DNA of 64,000 nt from Bos javanicus (taxonomy: Eukaryota > Chordata > Mammalia > Artiodactyla > Bovidae). The first letter of the stretch is position 1. Every line of letters starts with the position of its first letter. The notes beneath the pieces are model-generated. The model made no database searches. It saw only the letters and a list, made by a program, of their open reading frames with translations, and was not told the DNA's origin. Shown here one piece after another: positions 46,246 through 57,786 of the stretch. The stretch spans positions 65,417,689 to 65,481,688 of the forward strand of contig NC_083881.1 in the NCBI RefSeq assembly GCF_032452875.1, read 5' to 3'. The translations under genes and the position numbers were made by a program.

Positions 46246-49100
46246 GCGCCGCCTGCTCTTGCCGGGAGGTAAACAGAATTTCCAACCAGAACGGCTCCCT
46301 CTTTTCCGCAAACCTCTTGAGCCCGGGTTTTTCCACAACCGTGTTTACCTCGCCCACCCCAGGCTCCGAAGTGCCACAGTGGCGTCTGGGCCAAGCCGGC
46401 CAGAGCCCTGCGGCTGTTGGAAAGGTAGGGCAGCTTCGGCTACCTTGGGGAGAAGCCTCGTGGCGGGACGGCGCGTCGGCAGCCTGCAGGCCCGGCCATC
46501 GCCGCACGCAGGTGTGCGCGCCACGCGGAGAACCACTGGAGGCGGCTCGCGGGGGTCCCCTCGGGCCACCTCTGCGGCCACCCAAGGCCGGGCCCTGGAG
46601 GTGCTCCACGCTCTGCCCCGGGCCAAAGCACCCTGACCCCGCCGGCGTCGAGAGCGCACGGTCAGTGGAGGCCCACCCAGGAGGAGCCTCGTCGGCGGGA
46701 CTCCCCTAGCGCCCCGCCTGGCAAGGAAGATGGGCCCCGAGGCGAGTTGGCGGGTGGGGTTGGGGGTCCGGGGGTGCGCGCCCTGGGGCTGAGTCCCAGC
46801 TCTGCCTGCGCCCTCCCCGAGCTGAGCTGCGGTTCCCTCCGAAGTTTCCGCCAACTGATCGTCTGCTGTCCTCGCGTCTCTTGGGCTTTCGACACCAACC
46901 AAGGAGGCTTCCAGGGAAATGGCTAAGAGACTGACAAGGGGAGCGCGAGCACTTGTAGCCCAAACCCGAACCTCCCCGGGCGCAGGCGGGGGAGAGGACG
47001 GCGGCGGCCAAGTGGGAGGAGGAGGGGGTTCGTCAGCGGTAGGCCCCTTCCCCCCAACTTCTCCCTACCCTCCCTGCCGGCCCACCCAGGAGGCTCCGCC
47101 AGTTAAACCCCGCGAACAGGTGTCAGACACACTTCCCTGAGGTCGACGCTGAGCCTCTCCCTCTGACCCGCGCGCTGCGGACATCCTAAAAAAAGACTCT
47201 GGCCCTTGATGTCACAAATTATGGACACCCCGTGTTTTCCCAGGGATCCCAGGTGCCATGACCTTCGAGGACTGGGGACTCGCCTCCCCTCTCTCCCGCC
47301 TTCCTTGCCTCTCCAGGGCCGGGTGGTGGTGTTGGGGAGGGCGAGGGGCACCTTTTGCATTTGAACTTCCCTCACTGTTTGCCACTTCTCGCCAGGAGTC
47401 TGGAGTCTCCATCGAGCCCGGCTCTTCTCTGGGCGCGTGCCCTCCAGCCCCAGAGTCGTGAGGAAAGCTAGAGGACGGTCGCGGGCACTGGACGCAGGAA
47501 CTGAGGATTGTGACGGCGGGAAAACGTGAGAGTTTGCTCTTGTAAAAAGGAGTTTTCGCTATTGGGCTCTACAAAGGGTCCAGGGTTGGGAAAGCGCGGC
47601 CGCGGGCGGGAGCTCGGCGGGAAGAGCCGCAGCGCCCCCTGGAGGCGCGGGCCGAGCACGACGCGGCGCGGACGCTCGGGGCGGTTACCCGGGCGGGCTG
47701 GCTCCGGGGGTGAATGCCTGGCGGTCGGCGGTCCTGCCCGCCGCTGGGCTCCTTTCACCTTGTCCTGGGCCCTTTGCCGGGTGGGGTGGGGGGATGTAGA
47801 GTCGTGTGCGCGGCACGGGCGCTGCGGAGAGGGCCTGGCCTGTTGTCAGAGCCAGGGAGCCGCTCTACCCTCATCGCTGGGGCCTTTCTGAGCATCCCCG
47901 CCCGGTGGCCTTGCACAGACTGCCCTCCTGGCCGGTTGTCCCTAGACGGACTCTTGTCGCTGCCCAGGGAGACTCTGACTTCCCCAGGGCAGGGGAAAGA
48001 TATCCTCCCGTCGCTCGGGGAGTTGGCTGCGGCCGGGTGATCAGCTCAGATTCCGGCAGATTCCCAGGCCGCGGACGTGGTCCAGGGGGAGAGGCAAGAG
48101 AGATTGCTCAGGACTGCATTTGGAAAGGCTCTCCCACTCCCCGCGACGTACGCCTCATCTCACCCAGCTTTTGAAGCCCTAACGGAAATGGATCTATGGG
48201 CAGGCTGTGCTCTCCCTAAGCGCGAGAGCTGAACGATGCGCGTAGCGAGGCGCACCAAGAGCGCGGGAGCCTTCCCGGGCCTTGGGGGACTGAGGACCAC
48301 CCGCCGCCTCCAGACGTCCCAGCCCCCACCCACCCGGCCACCTCGGGAGTCCGGCCGGGCGGGACAGCCTCAGGCGCCCGAGGAAGGCCGAACCTCGAGG
48401 GCTCTTCCCGGGGTGGGACTGGGGGTCCGGGGGGCCCTGGTGCCCGCGCTCCTCGATCAGCTGCGCTCCACCTGAGGGAGGCCTCGGGGGGCGCCCTTCC
48501 AGCTGGCGCCGGACCGAGTCGCCGGGAAAGCGGAGCTACCTGTAGACGCGGAAGACCGGGTGGGAGGGTTTAGCTCCGTTGCCACGCCGCGGTTGGGCAG
48601 ACCCTCCCGCGAGCCCGGGGTCCATCCAAGTTTGGTTTCTCCGGTGGGAGGTGGTCGGGCGCCGCCGTAGCCAGGCCAACTCGAGGCCGCCCGGCGATCC
48701 GTCTGCCCCTCGCGAGCGCGAGTGCGGCCCGGCGCCGTCCCCCACCGCCCGGCGTCCTGGGAGGTCCCAGCGCGGTCCCAGGCACGTGCTGGGCGCGGGC
48801 TCCCGGGAAGTGCGGGGATACCACGAGCTTTCGCCTTTAGCGCCGCAGAGAAGCGGGTCTCCCGCAGTTCGCCTCGCCGGAGACAGCCAGGTCACTCCCT
48901 AGGAGGCTCCCGTGTCCAAGGGCAGCTTCCAGTTCAAGCTGCTCTTCTAACGGAGCCCGATGATGTCGGTGACTCGGAAGACCGGGCTTACAGATTTCCG
49001 CAGCCGAGGGAGGACAAGACCCGGGCGCCTCCCAAGGATGGAGATGTGCCCTCTCTGGGCCAAGTAGGCTTGGCCCAGCCCTCGCGCTGAGCAAGATCTT
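46240..49100. promoter_or_regulatory. Large CpG-rich block upstream of OSR2
   Basis: Nearly 2.9 kb of GC- and CpG-rich sequence about 2-5 kb upstream of the presumed OSR2 promoter. No open frame in it looks like a known protein. In human, an extended STK3 transcript starts within about 2 kb of OSR2 in head-to-head orientation (from memory). A plus-strand promoter for such a transcript here is therefore plausible but not demonstrated. Confidence 0.5.
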
Positions 49101-49390
49101 CCTCAGAAAAGACGAGGGCTCAGTCTGCAAATCTATTTTTATTAGGTTTTCACTTAAACATACACACAAACTTGCGAATCCTTAACCGTTGGGAACATTC
49201 TAACGAAAATCTTGATTTCCAAATGCGCTCCCTGTCCTTAAAGCGGCAGTGAGTTGGCCGGGGCTGAGCGGTTCTGCTGTTGTCTGCGGTCTGTTTTTAC
49301 CATGCAGGGCCTGGGATTGCCTTGGAGTTTCCGTTTCTAGCTGCAGAGGTCATTTCTCTGGGACTCCGGGATCGGTCCAGAGTTACCGTC

Positions 49391-49543
49391 GTAAGGTGTG
49401 GTCCAGTAGCATCAGCCACCTCCGGAACTGGTTAGAAAAGCAGATTCTCTGGACCTGACACTCTAGGAGTGGGCTGGCGATCTGGGTTTGAACAAGCTCT
49501 CCAGGTGATGCTGATGCACGCTGAAGTTTAAGAATCACTAACC
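49391..49543 (+). mobile_element. MER5A-like hAT DNA transposon fossil
   Basis: Contains ggtgtggtccagtagcatca and ends ctccaggtgatgctgatgca then cgctgaagtttaagaatcac, the MER5A 3' terminus. Non-autonomous and old. Confidence 0.75.
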
Positions 49544-49597
49544 TAGACGGAATTCACTTTTGGGAGCCATCGCCTAAGTGCGCGATTAATCTTTCAG

Positions 49598-49745
49598 GCT
49601 CTCTCTCTCCCCCAAATTTCCTCCCTCCCTTCTTTCTTTTCTCCCTCCTTGCCTTCCTTTCCTTTTTCTCCAGGGAATGCCCGCCTAGTCTGGCTTAGGA
49701 CAACTAGTTCATTCCTTCGTTCATTCATTCCTTCACTCATTCATC
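49598..49745. repeat. Polypyrimidine tract followed by (ATTC)n-like repeat
   Basis: 49598-49672 is nearly all C/T. 49710-49745 shows attcattccttcactcattc tetranucleotide repetition. Confidence 0.7.
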
Positions 49746-49885
49746 TGACTTTTTCAGAGGCCCCTCCCAAGTCCTTGGAGACTTGTAGAGGATCCCCAGG
49801 TAAACTAGGCACAACCCCTCCTTTCAAGGACTCATGTCGCCTGCAGAAGAGCAAGGGAGGGAAAGCCCTACGCATTAGAATGGGT

Positions 49886-50051
49886 GTCCTCAGTATCTCA
49901 ATCGTGTCCGACTCTTTCCCACCTCATGGACTGTAGCCAGCCTGGCTCCTCTGTCCATGGGATTCTCCAGGAAAAAATACTGGAGTGGGTTGACATCTCC
50001 TCCTCCAGGGAATCCAGGAATGGAACTACATTGGCAGAAGGATTCTTTAGA
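49886..50051 (-). mobile_element. BOV-A SINE, diverged
   Basis: Plus strand has caatcgtgtccgactctttc and tactggagtgggttgacatc. The head is degraded. It is the first young SINE on the high-coordinate side of OSR2. Confidence 0.88.
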
Positions 50052-53000
50052 TTTGATGTGACTTCCGGAAATGCCCTATTAGGGACTGAACAGGAGCAAT
50101 GTACCCCCTTTTAAAGTTTCTGACTCCCTTCTTCATCCAGGTTGAGGTTAATTTTTTTTCTGGTTTTCATCACATCCTAGAGATTCTGTGTCTGCTGCAT
50201 ACACTTCTACACACACCTTGACATACACTGCCCGCATCTTATGCCTTCCGCACTGGGTCAGAGTGCTTGGCACCTGGGGTGTGGCAGTGTCACAGTCGCT
50301 GGGTGGGAACGTGATTGGACCAGGCTCAAAGTCTCTGAGCCCTTGGATTTCCCTGAGGCCGTACAAGGAGATCTTGGTACTGAACGCTGGCTCACAGACC
50401 TTGGGCACTAGCTCCCATCTTGCATCCAGCTGTTCTGAACTGACCAGTTTCCAAACTGGGGGGTGGGGGGGTGGGGGAGTGGGGGGTGTTGGGGAGGGGG
50501 CGGGGGCAGTACCCAGATGTTAACATCCTGATCCTCAACCTGCAGATTTCTCACCTTAGGACTGTGTCAAACCTCCTTACCTGTCACTTGATAGTACAAA
50601 ATTTTGTTGTTCCCCCTCACAGAGTTTCTGTAATTCCAGATGAAACTCTCATTTTCTGGTTTTCTTATACCAAATCAATCTCCCTTAACCTTTCACTTTG
50701 CCGCTTCTCTCCAGGACCTTGACTTGAACTTCTGTCCTCAGCCAGCCAAAGAGCCGCTTCCACTGCACCATTTGCTACCCACTGAGGTTTTCTCATTGTT
50801 AGGCAGTGAGAACAGTGGAAGGCACTTTGCCCCTTAGTCAGTGGCCAGTTGCTTAAATATCTGGAAACCTCTCATCTCTTTTCAGTCAGAAAAAAAGTTT
50901 GACTTGAGTGTGCTGGTACAGGAAAGCCACTGAAAATACCCGCAAACAAAAATGAATTTTCATATTGCCTTAGTCATAAATTGTCTAAAAGTACTCAGCT
51001 TCACTTTGACAAAGAGTTACTATTTTAGTATGACCTTTTCTTATGGGGATTTTCAAAATATAAAATGTATAATGGTCAGGAACATGATAATCTCTTTACA
51101 ACCTGTGATCATATTTCTTAACAGGATTTTGCTTTCCAGTGCAGATGGTCTGACATAGTAACATTCAAAGCAGCCAGCACTTAGGAAATGCCAAGGCCAG
51201 CATTTGAATGCAGATACAAGTTTTAACAAAGGAAAATGTATATCCCTGTAGCTGTTTGCCTGTGAATATTCCCCAGAAGATTAATACACTATTCTTGAAT
51301 CTATGCCAAGTCATCAAACTCTCTGAAAAGCCTGAGAGGTGCCAACTCATAAGGCGTAGAATTCCTTGTCACCAAATATATTTGAGTGTCTACTGCGTAC
51401 CAGGTACAAGACAATTGTGTTATTGTTTGAGACCCAGAGCTTTCATCCTGACTTGGGGCGGGGGCAAGGGAAAGGAAGGTGGAACTTTAAGGTTGCTTTC
51501 CTCTGGTTTTGTTAAATTGTTAAAGTATTTGTACTTTATAGCAATCTTTAAAACATTTATTGAACTTTTTCTTACATTTTTAGGTCACTTTTACTAGTCA
51601 AGGAGAGAAAGTCAGTGTTTGAGCCAGCTCATTTATTGGAAAACGAATGCCAGCACAGGCTTAACTTTTGGCTTTCCAACTGGAAGGCCTTAATATCATG
51701 ACAGCATTTTACAATAATGTTATTTCCATCATGCCAGGTGATAATTTAGCTGTAGATTCCTTATGATTGGTGACCATAGCTCACTCAAGCCTGTTTTCAC
51801 CTCCTGACTCTGTAAGGAGCCACAGAAAAGAAACACACCCTTCTTCCTCTGGCGCCCTTGCTGGAGGGAGGGGGAAAAGAAGTGGCAGACAGTTAGGTTG
51901 GCCCCATGCTCACTGTTCCTCAGCAGAACTTGGAGCAGAAGCAGCTCAGATCCAGTTGGCTTCGGGGAATCCAGGTCTTACAAGAAATGGTGAGCTCTTT
52001 TATCTTTGGCTCTGAGCACAAAACACAGCTAGTGTCAATGTATATGGAGACAAACATATCATTCTGCCCTTACTCCATGCACTGTGTCGCAGTACCTGAT
52101 CACACCGCATGTCTTAGCCACATACTCCGTTTTATGGTGCTTAACACTTTTCCCACATTCTCTTCCTCTACACTGCTCCCCAACCCCAGCGCCTCTCCCC
52201 CAGCCCAGGCCCATGCCTGGCAAGTGGGCCAGCCCCCAGGAACCAGCCTGGGTGGGTGCTATGATGTCAGGACACCAGGCAGCAGCATTTCTAACCTGTT
52301 AGACTACGGGTGCCTTTTCCTTTCCCTGGAAAAGTACACACAGTGCAAGTCGTCTCCCAGGCTGTGAGGCACTCGTCCAAATGCCCTACGTGGTGGGCCC
52401 ACCCAGGCCCAGGAGAGTGTGGAGGAGAACACGAGTATGTCATACGGGTGTGTTCACCAGGCCTGCTCCCTCTGTCTCATCCTTGACCACACTCTCTTGA
52501 CAGGCCATATGGCCTGGGAGTGACCTGGAATATATTAAAAGCGTCGGCTTGTAGAACCCTTGCAGAACAAAGCAGCAATGGCAAAGTGAGATTTTTTACT
52601 TGTTAATTCATTTAACATGTATTTATTGAGGATATTTAGCATGGCTGGCCCTGTGTTAGTGTTGGGGATACAACAATGTGTAAGGAGCTATGGTCTCATG
52701 GAGAGACAAACAAGTCAATAGACAATTATGATATAGTATAAATCAGAAAGCCTGGATCCAAAGGTACGAGCTAATAGTTTATTATCTTGGGCAAGTCATG
52801 CCACTGACTGGCGCCTCAGTTCTGAATATGCAAATTAAGAATATTCTAAGGGTTAAATGATATGAAGTCATATTAATGCAAAGTTATGATTTTTTTTCTT
52901 ACCCATTAACATAAACTGACCTCTTCAACACAAAATTATTCTTGTCACCCCTCCAAGAATTTGGAAAGAAAACTGAAGGGAAGAAATCTGACCTGGTGTC

Positions 53001-53467
53001 TGATATCTAGTGGTCAATTATATGCGAATTAAGTCATTGCAAGAAGTATTTCTAGAGAAAAAGTCATCTGCCTTGACAGTAAGACTTTTATCAAGAGTTA
53101 TTTTTACTGTTGATACTAAAAAAACAGGAATACTGTACTGTATATTACATTTTTTGGTATTTTGTTATATTTTATGCAATTAGAGAATTTGTGGAGTAGA
53201 TCTAAAATGAATAGATTTTTTTTTTTAGGCTTCAAAGCCATTATTTTGGATGTTACTCATTAGTGAAACAATGATACAATTAATTTTGCCATTTCCTGAG
53301 GTCTTAAGGGGCAAGGGATTGTATTAGTTAGAATACAATTGAGCTGTGAGTTTCGGGAAATCCAAAATAATGAGAGGTTAAGCAACAAAGAAGTTATTTT
53401 ATCTCTCACATAAACATAGGCAAGTCAGAGTCAATGTGGTGTCTAGCTCTTCAAGAAATGACTTTCG
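50052..53467. other. Intergenic DNA
   Basis: G-rich tract at 50456. Old repeat-like phrase at 52600-52740 (aacatgtatttattgaggat ... gtgttggggatacaacaatg), family not assigned. No gene seen; open frames up to 153 codons (51906-52367) lack recognisable features. Confidence 0.45.
50456..50513 (+). repeat. G-rich low-complexity tract
   Basis: Runs of 4-7 G separated by T, A or C (gggggtgggggagtgggggg and on to 50510). Quadruplex-forming potential on the plus strand. Confidence 0.85.
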
Positions 53468-53550
53468 GGATTTCCCCGGTGGTCCAGTGATTAATAATCC
53501 ACCTTGCAACGTAGGGGATGCCGGTTTGACTCCTGGCCCACGTACTCCTA
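53468..53550 (+). mobile_element. CHR-type SINE, head only
   Basis: gggatttccccggtggtcca followed by a degraded tRNA-like segment; the 3' body is not recognised. Confidence 0.7.
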
Positions 53551-54964
53551 CTTGTGGTGACTTTCTGCTTAGAGCAGGGAGGTGTGAACTAAAGTGGGTG
53601 AGGTTGGGAGATGAGGAGTGTCAGGAGCCTGCCTGGGGACGATGGATCCATCGATCGAGGGGAACACCCTTTGTGGGATGGGCACTGGGTGATAGGCGGG
53701 CCATGTAAGTGGGCGTTCTGCAGGAGTACTTCATTTTCCCCTTGAAATGTAAGAAGAAGAATGAGATAGAACACACTAGAGGAAAAGCGGAGGTCCTGGA
53801 TTCTTCCTAGCCCCTTCACTGTGTAAAGCAGGTGTAGGGGGCAACTGCAGAAGCCAGGATCTGCCTTTCTACAGTCTTGGCAGCCTTAGGCTGCAGCAAA
53901 AAATGTGCAGCTCAGGTTGCCCTGAGGGGCAGAATCAAAGCTACCAGCGGACCCCCCACACAGCAGAAAAGGCCTTGCGCGGCTAGAGCCCAAGGACAGT
54001 CTCCAAAGATAAGTGTGGAGAGACTTAATTACCATGTAAAGTTGTCCTGGCCTGACCTCTCTGCCTGGTTAACTTTGCTTCTGAGCCTTATCCTCTGTTA
54101 ATACAGGCTCTATTCTTTCTCCTAGCCTAGGAGGATGCTTGCAACAAACATGACTTTCTAGGTACGGAGAGAGGTGGGTGCGAAGGGCCTGTGGACCCCC
54201 AGTTTCATCTGGGGTCCTCCTTCAGGGTGCTACTTGGCCAGGGGCAAGTCTGAGCGTGGAGGTGACACGCACAGCATTAATGCCAGTGTAGGGGGAAGAG
54301 GCTCCCTCCCCCGCAGAAACATCTGGCGTGACACTGGGGACACAGTTACACACATTTACACAGGCCCGGGGGGTTCCCATGCCTAAGAACTGGCTAGATA
54401 GTTTCTGTTACACATTTATTTCCTTGAAGGAGGTATTTTATATTCTACCCTGTAATTCAATTCCTTTGGCTCCCCACCCTGCTAAAAAGGAAAAGAACAT
54501 ACAGTCCAAACAATTTTTAAAAACCAGGTTTTCTTCCCCCTCCAAATAGTACATGTGCACAATTCGTGCAGCTTTTATACACATCTGCAAGCGATGACTT
54601 GTTTATACCAGCCCTTACAATATTTTAAAAATAAAGTATGATGTTTTTCAATCTGTATACAATAGCATTTTCTTTTATCAACCCTCCACATACAAATGTA
54701 TTTCCCCCCTTTAGGGTGTAACTACATGTCTAAATAGTAATGTATACAATCAATGTATAGGAAGGATATGCACATTTTACAGCAAACATACCAAGAGGAT
54801 GTATGACACTCTTGTTGATTTTTTAAAAATACAGTAACTAAGAACCTGCAAAGTTAGAAAAGGCCACCTAAGTTGGTTTGAGCCTATTCTATGTTCTGGG
54901 GTTAAAGGATTTAGGATCCTGGAATGAGAAAGTATTCCAGAAACAATATAATTCAGTCTTGTCA
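53551..54964. other. Intergenic DNA
   Basis: Nothing recognised; small open frames only. Confidence 0.45.
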
Positions 54965-55085
54965 TTTTACCTGTGTGATCACAGAGGCTTAGGAGGAAAG
55001 TAATTTTCTCAAGCTGCTGACTTTTCCACAGCCCAGAACCGGGATTCCTGATTTCAAAGAGGGGCTCTTTCTATTATACCTCACA
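54965..55085 (-). repeat. MIR SINE fragment
   Basis: gtcattttacctgtgtgatc, aaagtaattttctcaagctg and agaaccgggattcctgattt fit reverse MIR. Confidence 0.45.
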
Positions 55086-55194
55086 ATCTCTAGTCTGCAG
55101 CTGGAATTTTCCTCTGGAAAAAGGTGATCCCAGCAGCCTGTTGTGCCATACCAAGCATCTGAGCACCAGATATCCAGCCTCAGCCCTCCTCCAG

Positions 55195-55330
55195 GACTTA
55201 GCTTTTCAAAATGTGGTTGGAGGACCAGCACTTTTGACCTGATCTGGGGGCTGGTTAGAAGCCAGACCTACTGATTGAGAATCTGCATTTTAACTAGATC
55301 CCTAGGTAGTTTGTTTGTAGATTAAATTTC
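55195..55330 (+). mobile_element. MER5-like hAT DNA transposon fossil
   Basis: tcaaaatgtggttggaggac, cagacctactgattgagaat and ctgcattttaact match the MER5A body; its 3' end is decayed. Confidence 0.6.
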
Positions 55331-55487
55331 AGCAACAACTCCTCCAGGTCTCTACTGCCACACTGTCTCCTTAAAGACCTGTTTAATCACTTTCCTCTAA
55401 GGTGTTAAGAACCCTGGTCTGACGTTAGACTTCATAGGTCAATCTGGAAACTGAGATATTTCAAGCTATCCACTTGTGACTAGCCTT

Positions 55488-56203
55488 CAGTTCAGTTCAG
55501 TTCAGTCACTCAGTCGTGTCCTACTCTTTGCAACCCCATGAATCGCAGCACGCCAGGCCTCCCTGTCCATCACCAGCTCCCGGAGTTCACTCAGACTCAC
55601 GTCAATCGAGTCAGTGATGCCATCCAGCCATCTCATCCTCTGTCGTCCCCTTCTCCTCCTGCCTCCAATCCCTTGCAGCATCAGAGTCTTTTCCAATGAG
55701 TCAACTCTTCTCCAATGAGTCAACTCTTCACATGAGGTGGCCAAAGTACTGGAGTTTCAGCTTTAGCATCATTCCTTCCAGAGAACACTCAGGACTGATG
55801 TCCTTTAGAATGGACTGGTTGGATCTCCTTGCAGTCCAAGGGACTCTCAACAGTCTTCTCCAACACCACAGTTCAAAGGCATCAATTCTTTGGTGCTCAG
55901 CTTTCTTCACAGTCCAACTCTCACATCCATACATGACCACTGGAAAAACCATAGCCTTGACTAGACGGACCTTTGTTTGCAAAGTAACGTCTCTGCTTTT
56001 GAATATGCTATCTAGGTTGGTCATAACTTTCCTTCCAAAGGAGTAAGCATCTTTTAATTTCATGGCTGCAATCACCATCTGCAGTGATTTTGGAGCCCCC
56101 AAAAAATAAAGTCTGACGCCCTTTCCACTGTTTCCCCATCTATTTCCCATGAAGTGATGGGACCAGATGCCATGATCTTCTTTTTCTGAATGTTGAGCTT
56201 TCA
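55488..56203 (-). mobile_element. BovB LINE, 5'-truncated, frame-broken
   Basis: Minus-strand frames 56204-55728 and 55744-55502 carry VFPVVMYGCESWTVKKAEHQ, WCWRRLLRVPWTARRSNQS and RMRWLDGITDSIDVSLSEL. The frame changes near 55690-55730, where a 20-bp stretch (tccaatgagtcaactctt) is tandemly duplicated. Only the C-terminal part of the RTE protein is left. Confidence 0.95.
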
Positions 56204-56283
56204 TGGGTCCTTAAATTGGCTGTTTGGGAACAATTGACCTAAGATGTTGTGTTGGAATTATTTAGGATAGGTAAATCTGGGAA

Positions 56284-56497
56284 GGTTTTCCTAGTGGCTC
56301 AGTGGTAAAGAATCCGCTTGCCAATGAAGGAGATGTTGATTCGATCCCTGAGTCAGGAAGATCCCCTGGAGAAAGAAATGACAACCCACTCCAGTATTCT
56401 TGCCTGGGAAATCCCATGGACAGAGGAGCCCAGCGGGCTACAGTCTACAGGGTCACAAAGAGTCAGACACGACTGTGCAACTGAACAACAACGACAA
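56284..56497 (+). mobile_element. BOV-A SINE (left of inverted pair)
   Basis: ttcctagtggctcagtggta head and an AAC-rich tail ending near 56497. Confidence 0.92.
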
Positions 56498-56507
56498 GAA
56501 ACCTGGA

Positions 56508-56696
56508 GAGTGAAAGTCGCTCAGTCGTATCTGACTCTTTGCGACCCCATGGGCTATTCAGTCCATGGCATTCTCCAGGCCAGAATACTGGAGTGGGTAG
56601 CCTTTCCCTTCTCCAGGGGATCTTCCCAGGGGGTGGAACCCAGGTCTCCCACATTGCAAGCAGATTCTTTTCCAGCTGAGCCACAAGGGAAGCCCA
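56508..56696 (-). mobile_element. BOV-A/Bov-tA SINE (right of inverted pair)
   Basis: Reverse orientation, starting gggcttcccttgtggctcag on minus. It lies about 10 bp from the previous SINE, tail to tail. Confidence 0.92.
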
Positions 56697-57431
56697 GGGA
56701 AACATGGGCAACCAGCAGAGAAACACAAAAGTCAGATTACAAAAGCGGTTTTTCTACTGTCTGTTTTCTCTCTTATTTCTTTCCCTTTCATTGGCTTCTC
56801 ACTTGCTCCTGATTTGAGAAGATAAACTGGAGTCTTAAATTTCCTCTTCCACTTCCCCCTGGTTAATCGGGAGCTAAGTGTCCCGGAGGCCTATTTTAGA
56901 CCATTCTGAGATCTAGTCATCAGAACGATCTGGCTGCCTTGTCTGCTCTCCCAAGGATCCTCAGGACTGATTTGACTAATCTGGTTTGCTAAACGCAAGT
57001 CTTCACCTAGCTCCTCATTCCTGAGGTTGTGATTTGGTCTGAGGGAACAACATTTCTAGAGCAAGTCAAGGTTAAACGCCAATTAATGAGCTCTATTTTT
57101 CAGAGTGAAAGAAAGTGCTTACCCCTGGCTCCCAGCTCTGAATTTGAGCTGACTCCAGGAGAGGGGACAGTTGTGTATACTAGAGTGTAATATAGTTCGA
57201 CGTTATTGTTTTTGTTCTGAAGGGCTCCTGTCCTAAGAGGCAACAGTTTAGGGCAGTTTAGGCCAGTCAGCAGCATATTTTATGTTTATAAAAGGCTATT
57301 TGCCAAAAACCCACTGTCTCTCATAACTGTTCACCTTTACCTCAGTGATATCTGCTGAGTATCTGGACTCACACTGACCACAGCAGAGGCCTGCGTATTA
57401 TTTGCTCAAGTGATTTATTCCTCTTCCTCCT

Positions 57432-57462
<31 letters not shown>

Positions 57463-57482
57463 TTATTTTAAAGTTAAATATG
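56697..57482. other. Intergenic DNA
   Basis: Nothing recognised before the TC tract. Confidence 0.45.
57419..57465. repeat. (TC)n / T-run low-complexity tract
   Basis: ttctctctctctctctctct followed by a T-run. Confidence 0.9.
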
Positions 57483-57596
57483 TGCCTGGCAGCTCAACTG
57501 GTAAAGAATCTATCTGCAATGCAGGAGACCCCGGTTCGATTCCTGGGTCGTGAAGATTCGCTGGAAGAGGGATAGGTTAACCACTCAAGTATTCTT
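57483..57596 (+). mobile_element. BOV-A SINE, 3'-truncated
   Basis: Covers only the tRNA-like head and part of the body (ccccggttcgattcctgggt), ending at attcttg where a second SINE begins. Confidence 0.88.
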
Positions 57597-57786
57597 GGGC
57601 TTCCCTGGTGGCTCAGCTGGTTAAGAGTCTGCCTGCAACGCGGGAGACCTAGGTTCAATCCTTGAGCTGGGAAGATTCCCTGGAGAAGGGAACAGCTACC
57701 CACTCCAGTATTCTGGCCTGGAGAATTCCATGGACTGTCCATGGGGTTGCAAAGAGTCGGACACAACTGAGCAACTTTCATGCACA
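57597..57786 (+). mobile_element. BOV-A SINE, tandem to the previous one
   Basis: Starts gggcttccctggtggctcag directly after the truncated copy and runs to the cgactgagc-type 3' end. Same orientation. Confidence 0.92.

Noticed and set aside
45824..46709. Open frames of 241-261 codons across the TG repeats
   Set aside because: They are sustained by dinucleotide repeats encoding runs of CV or HT; repeat artefacts.
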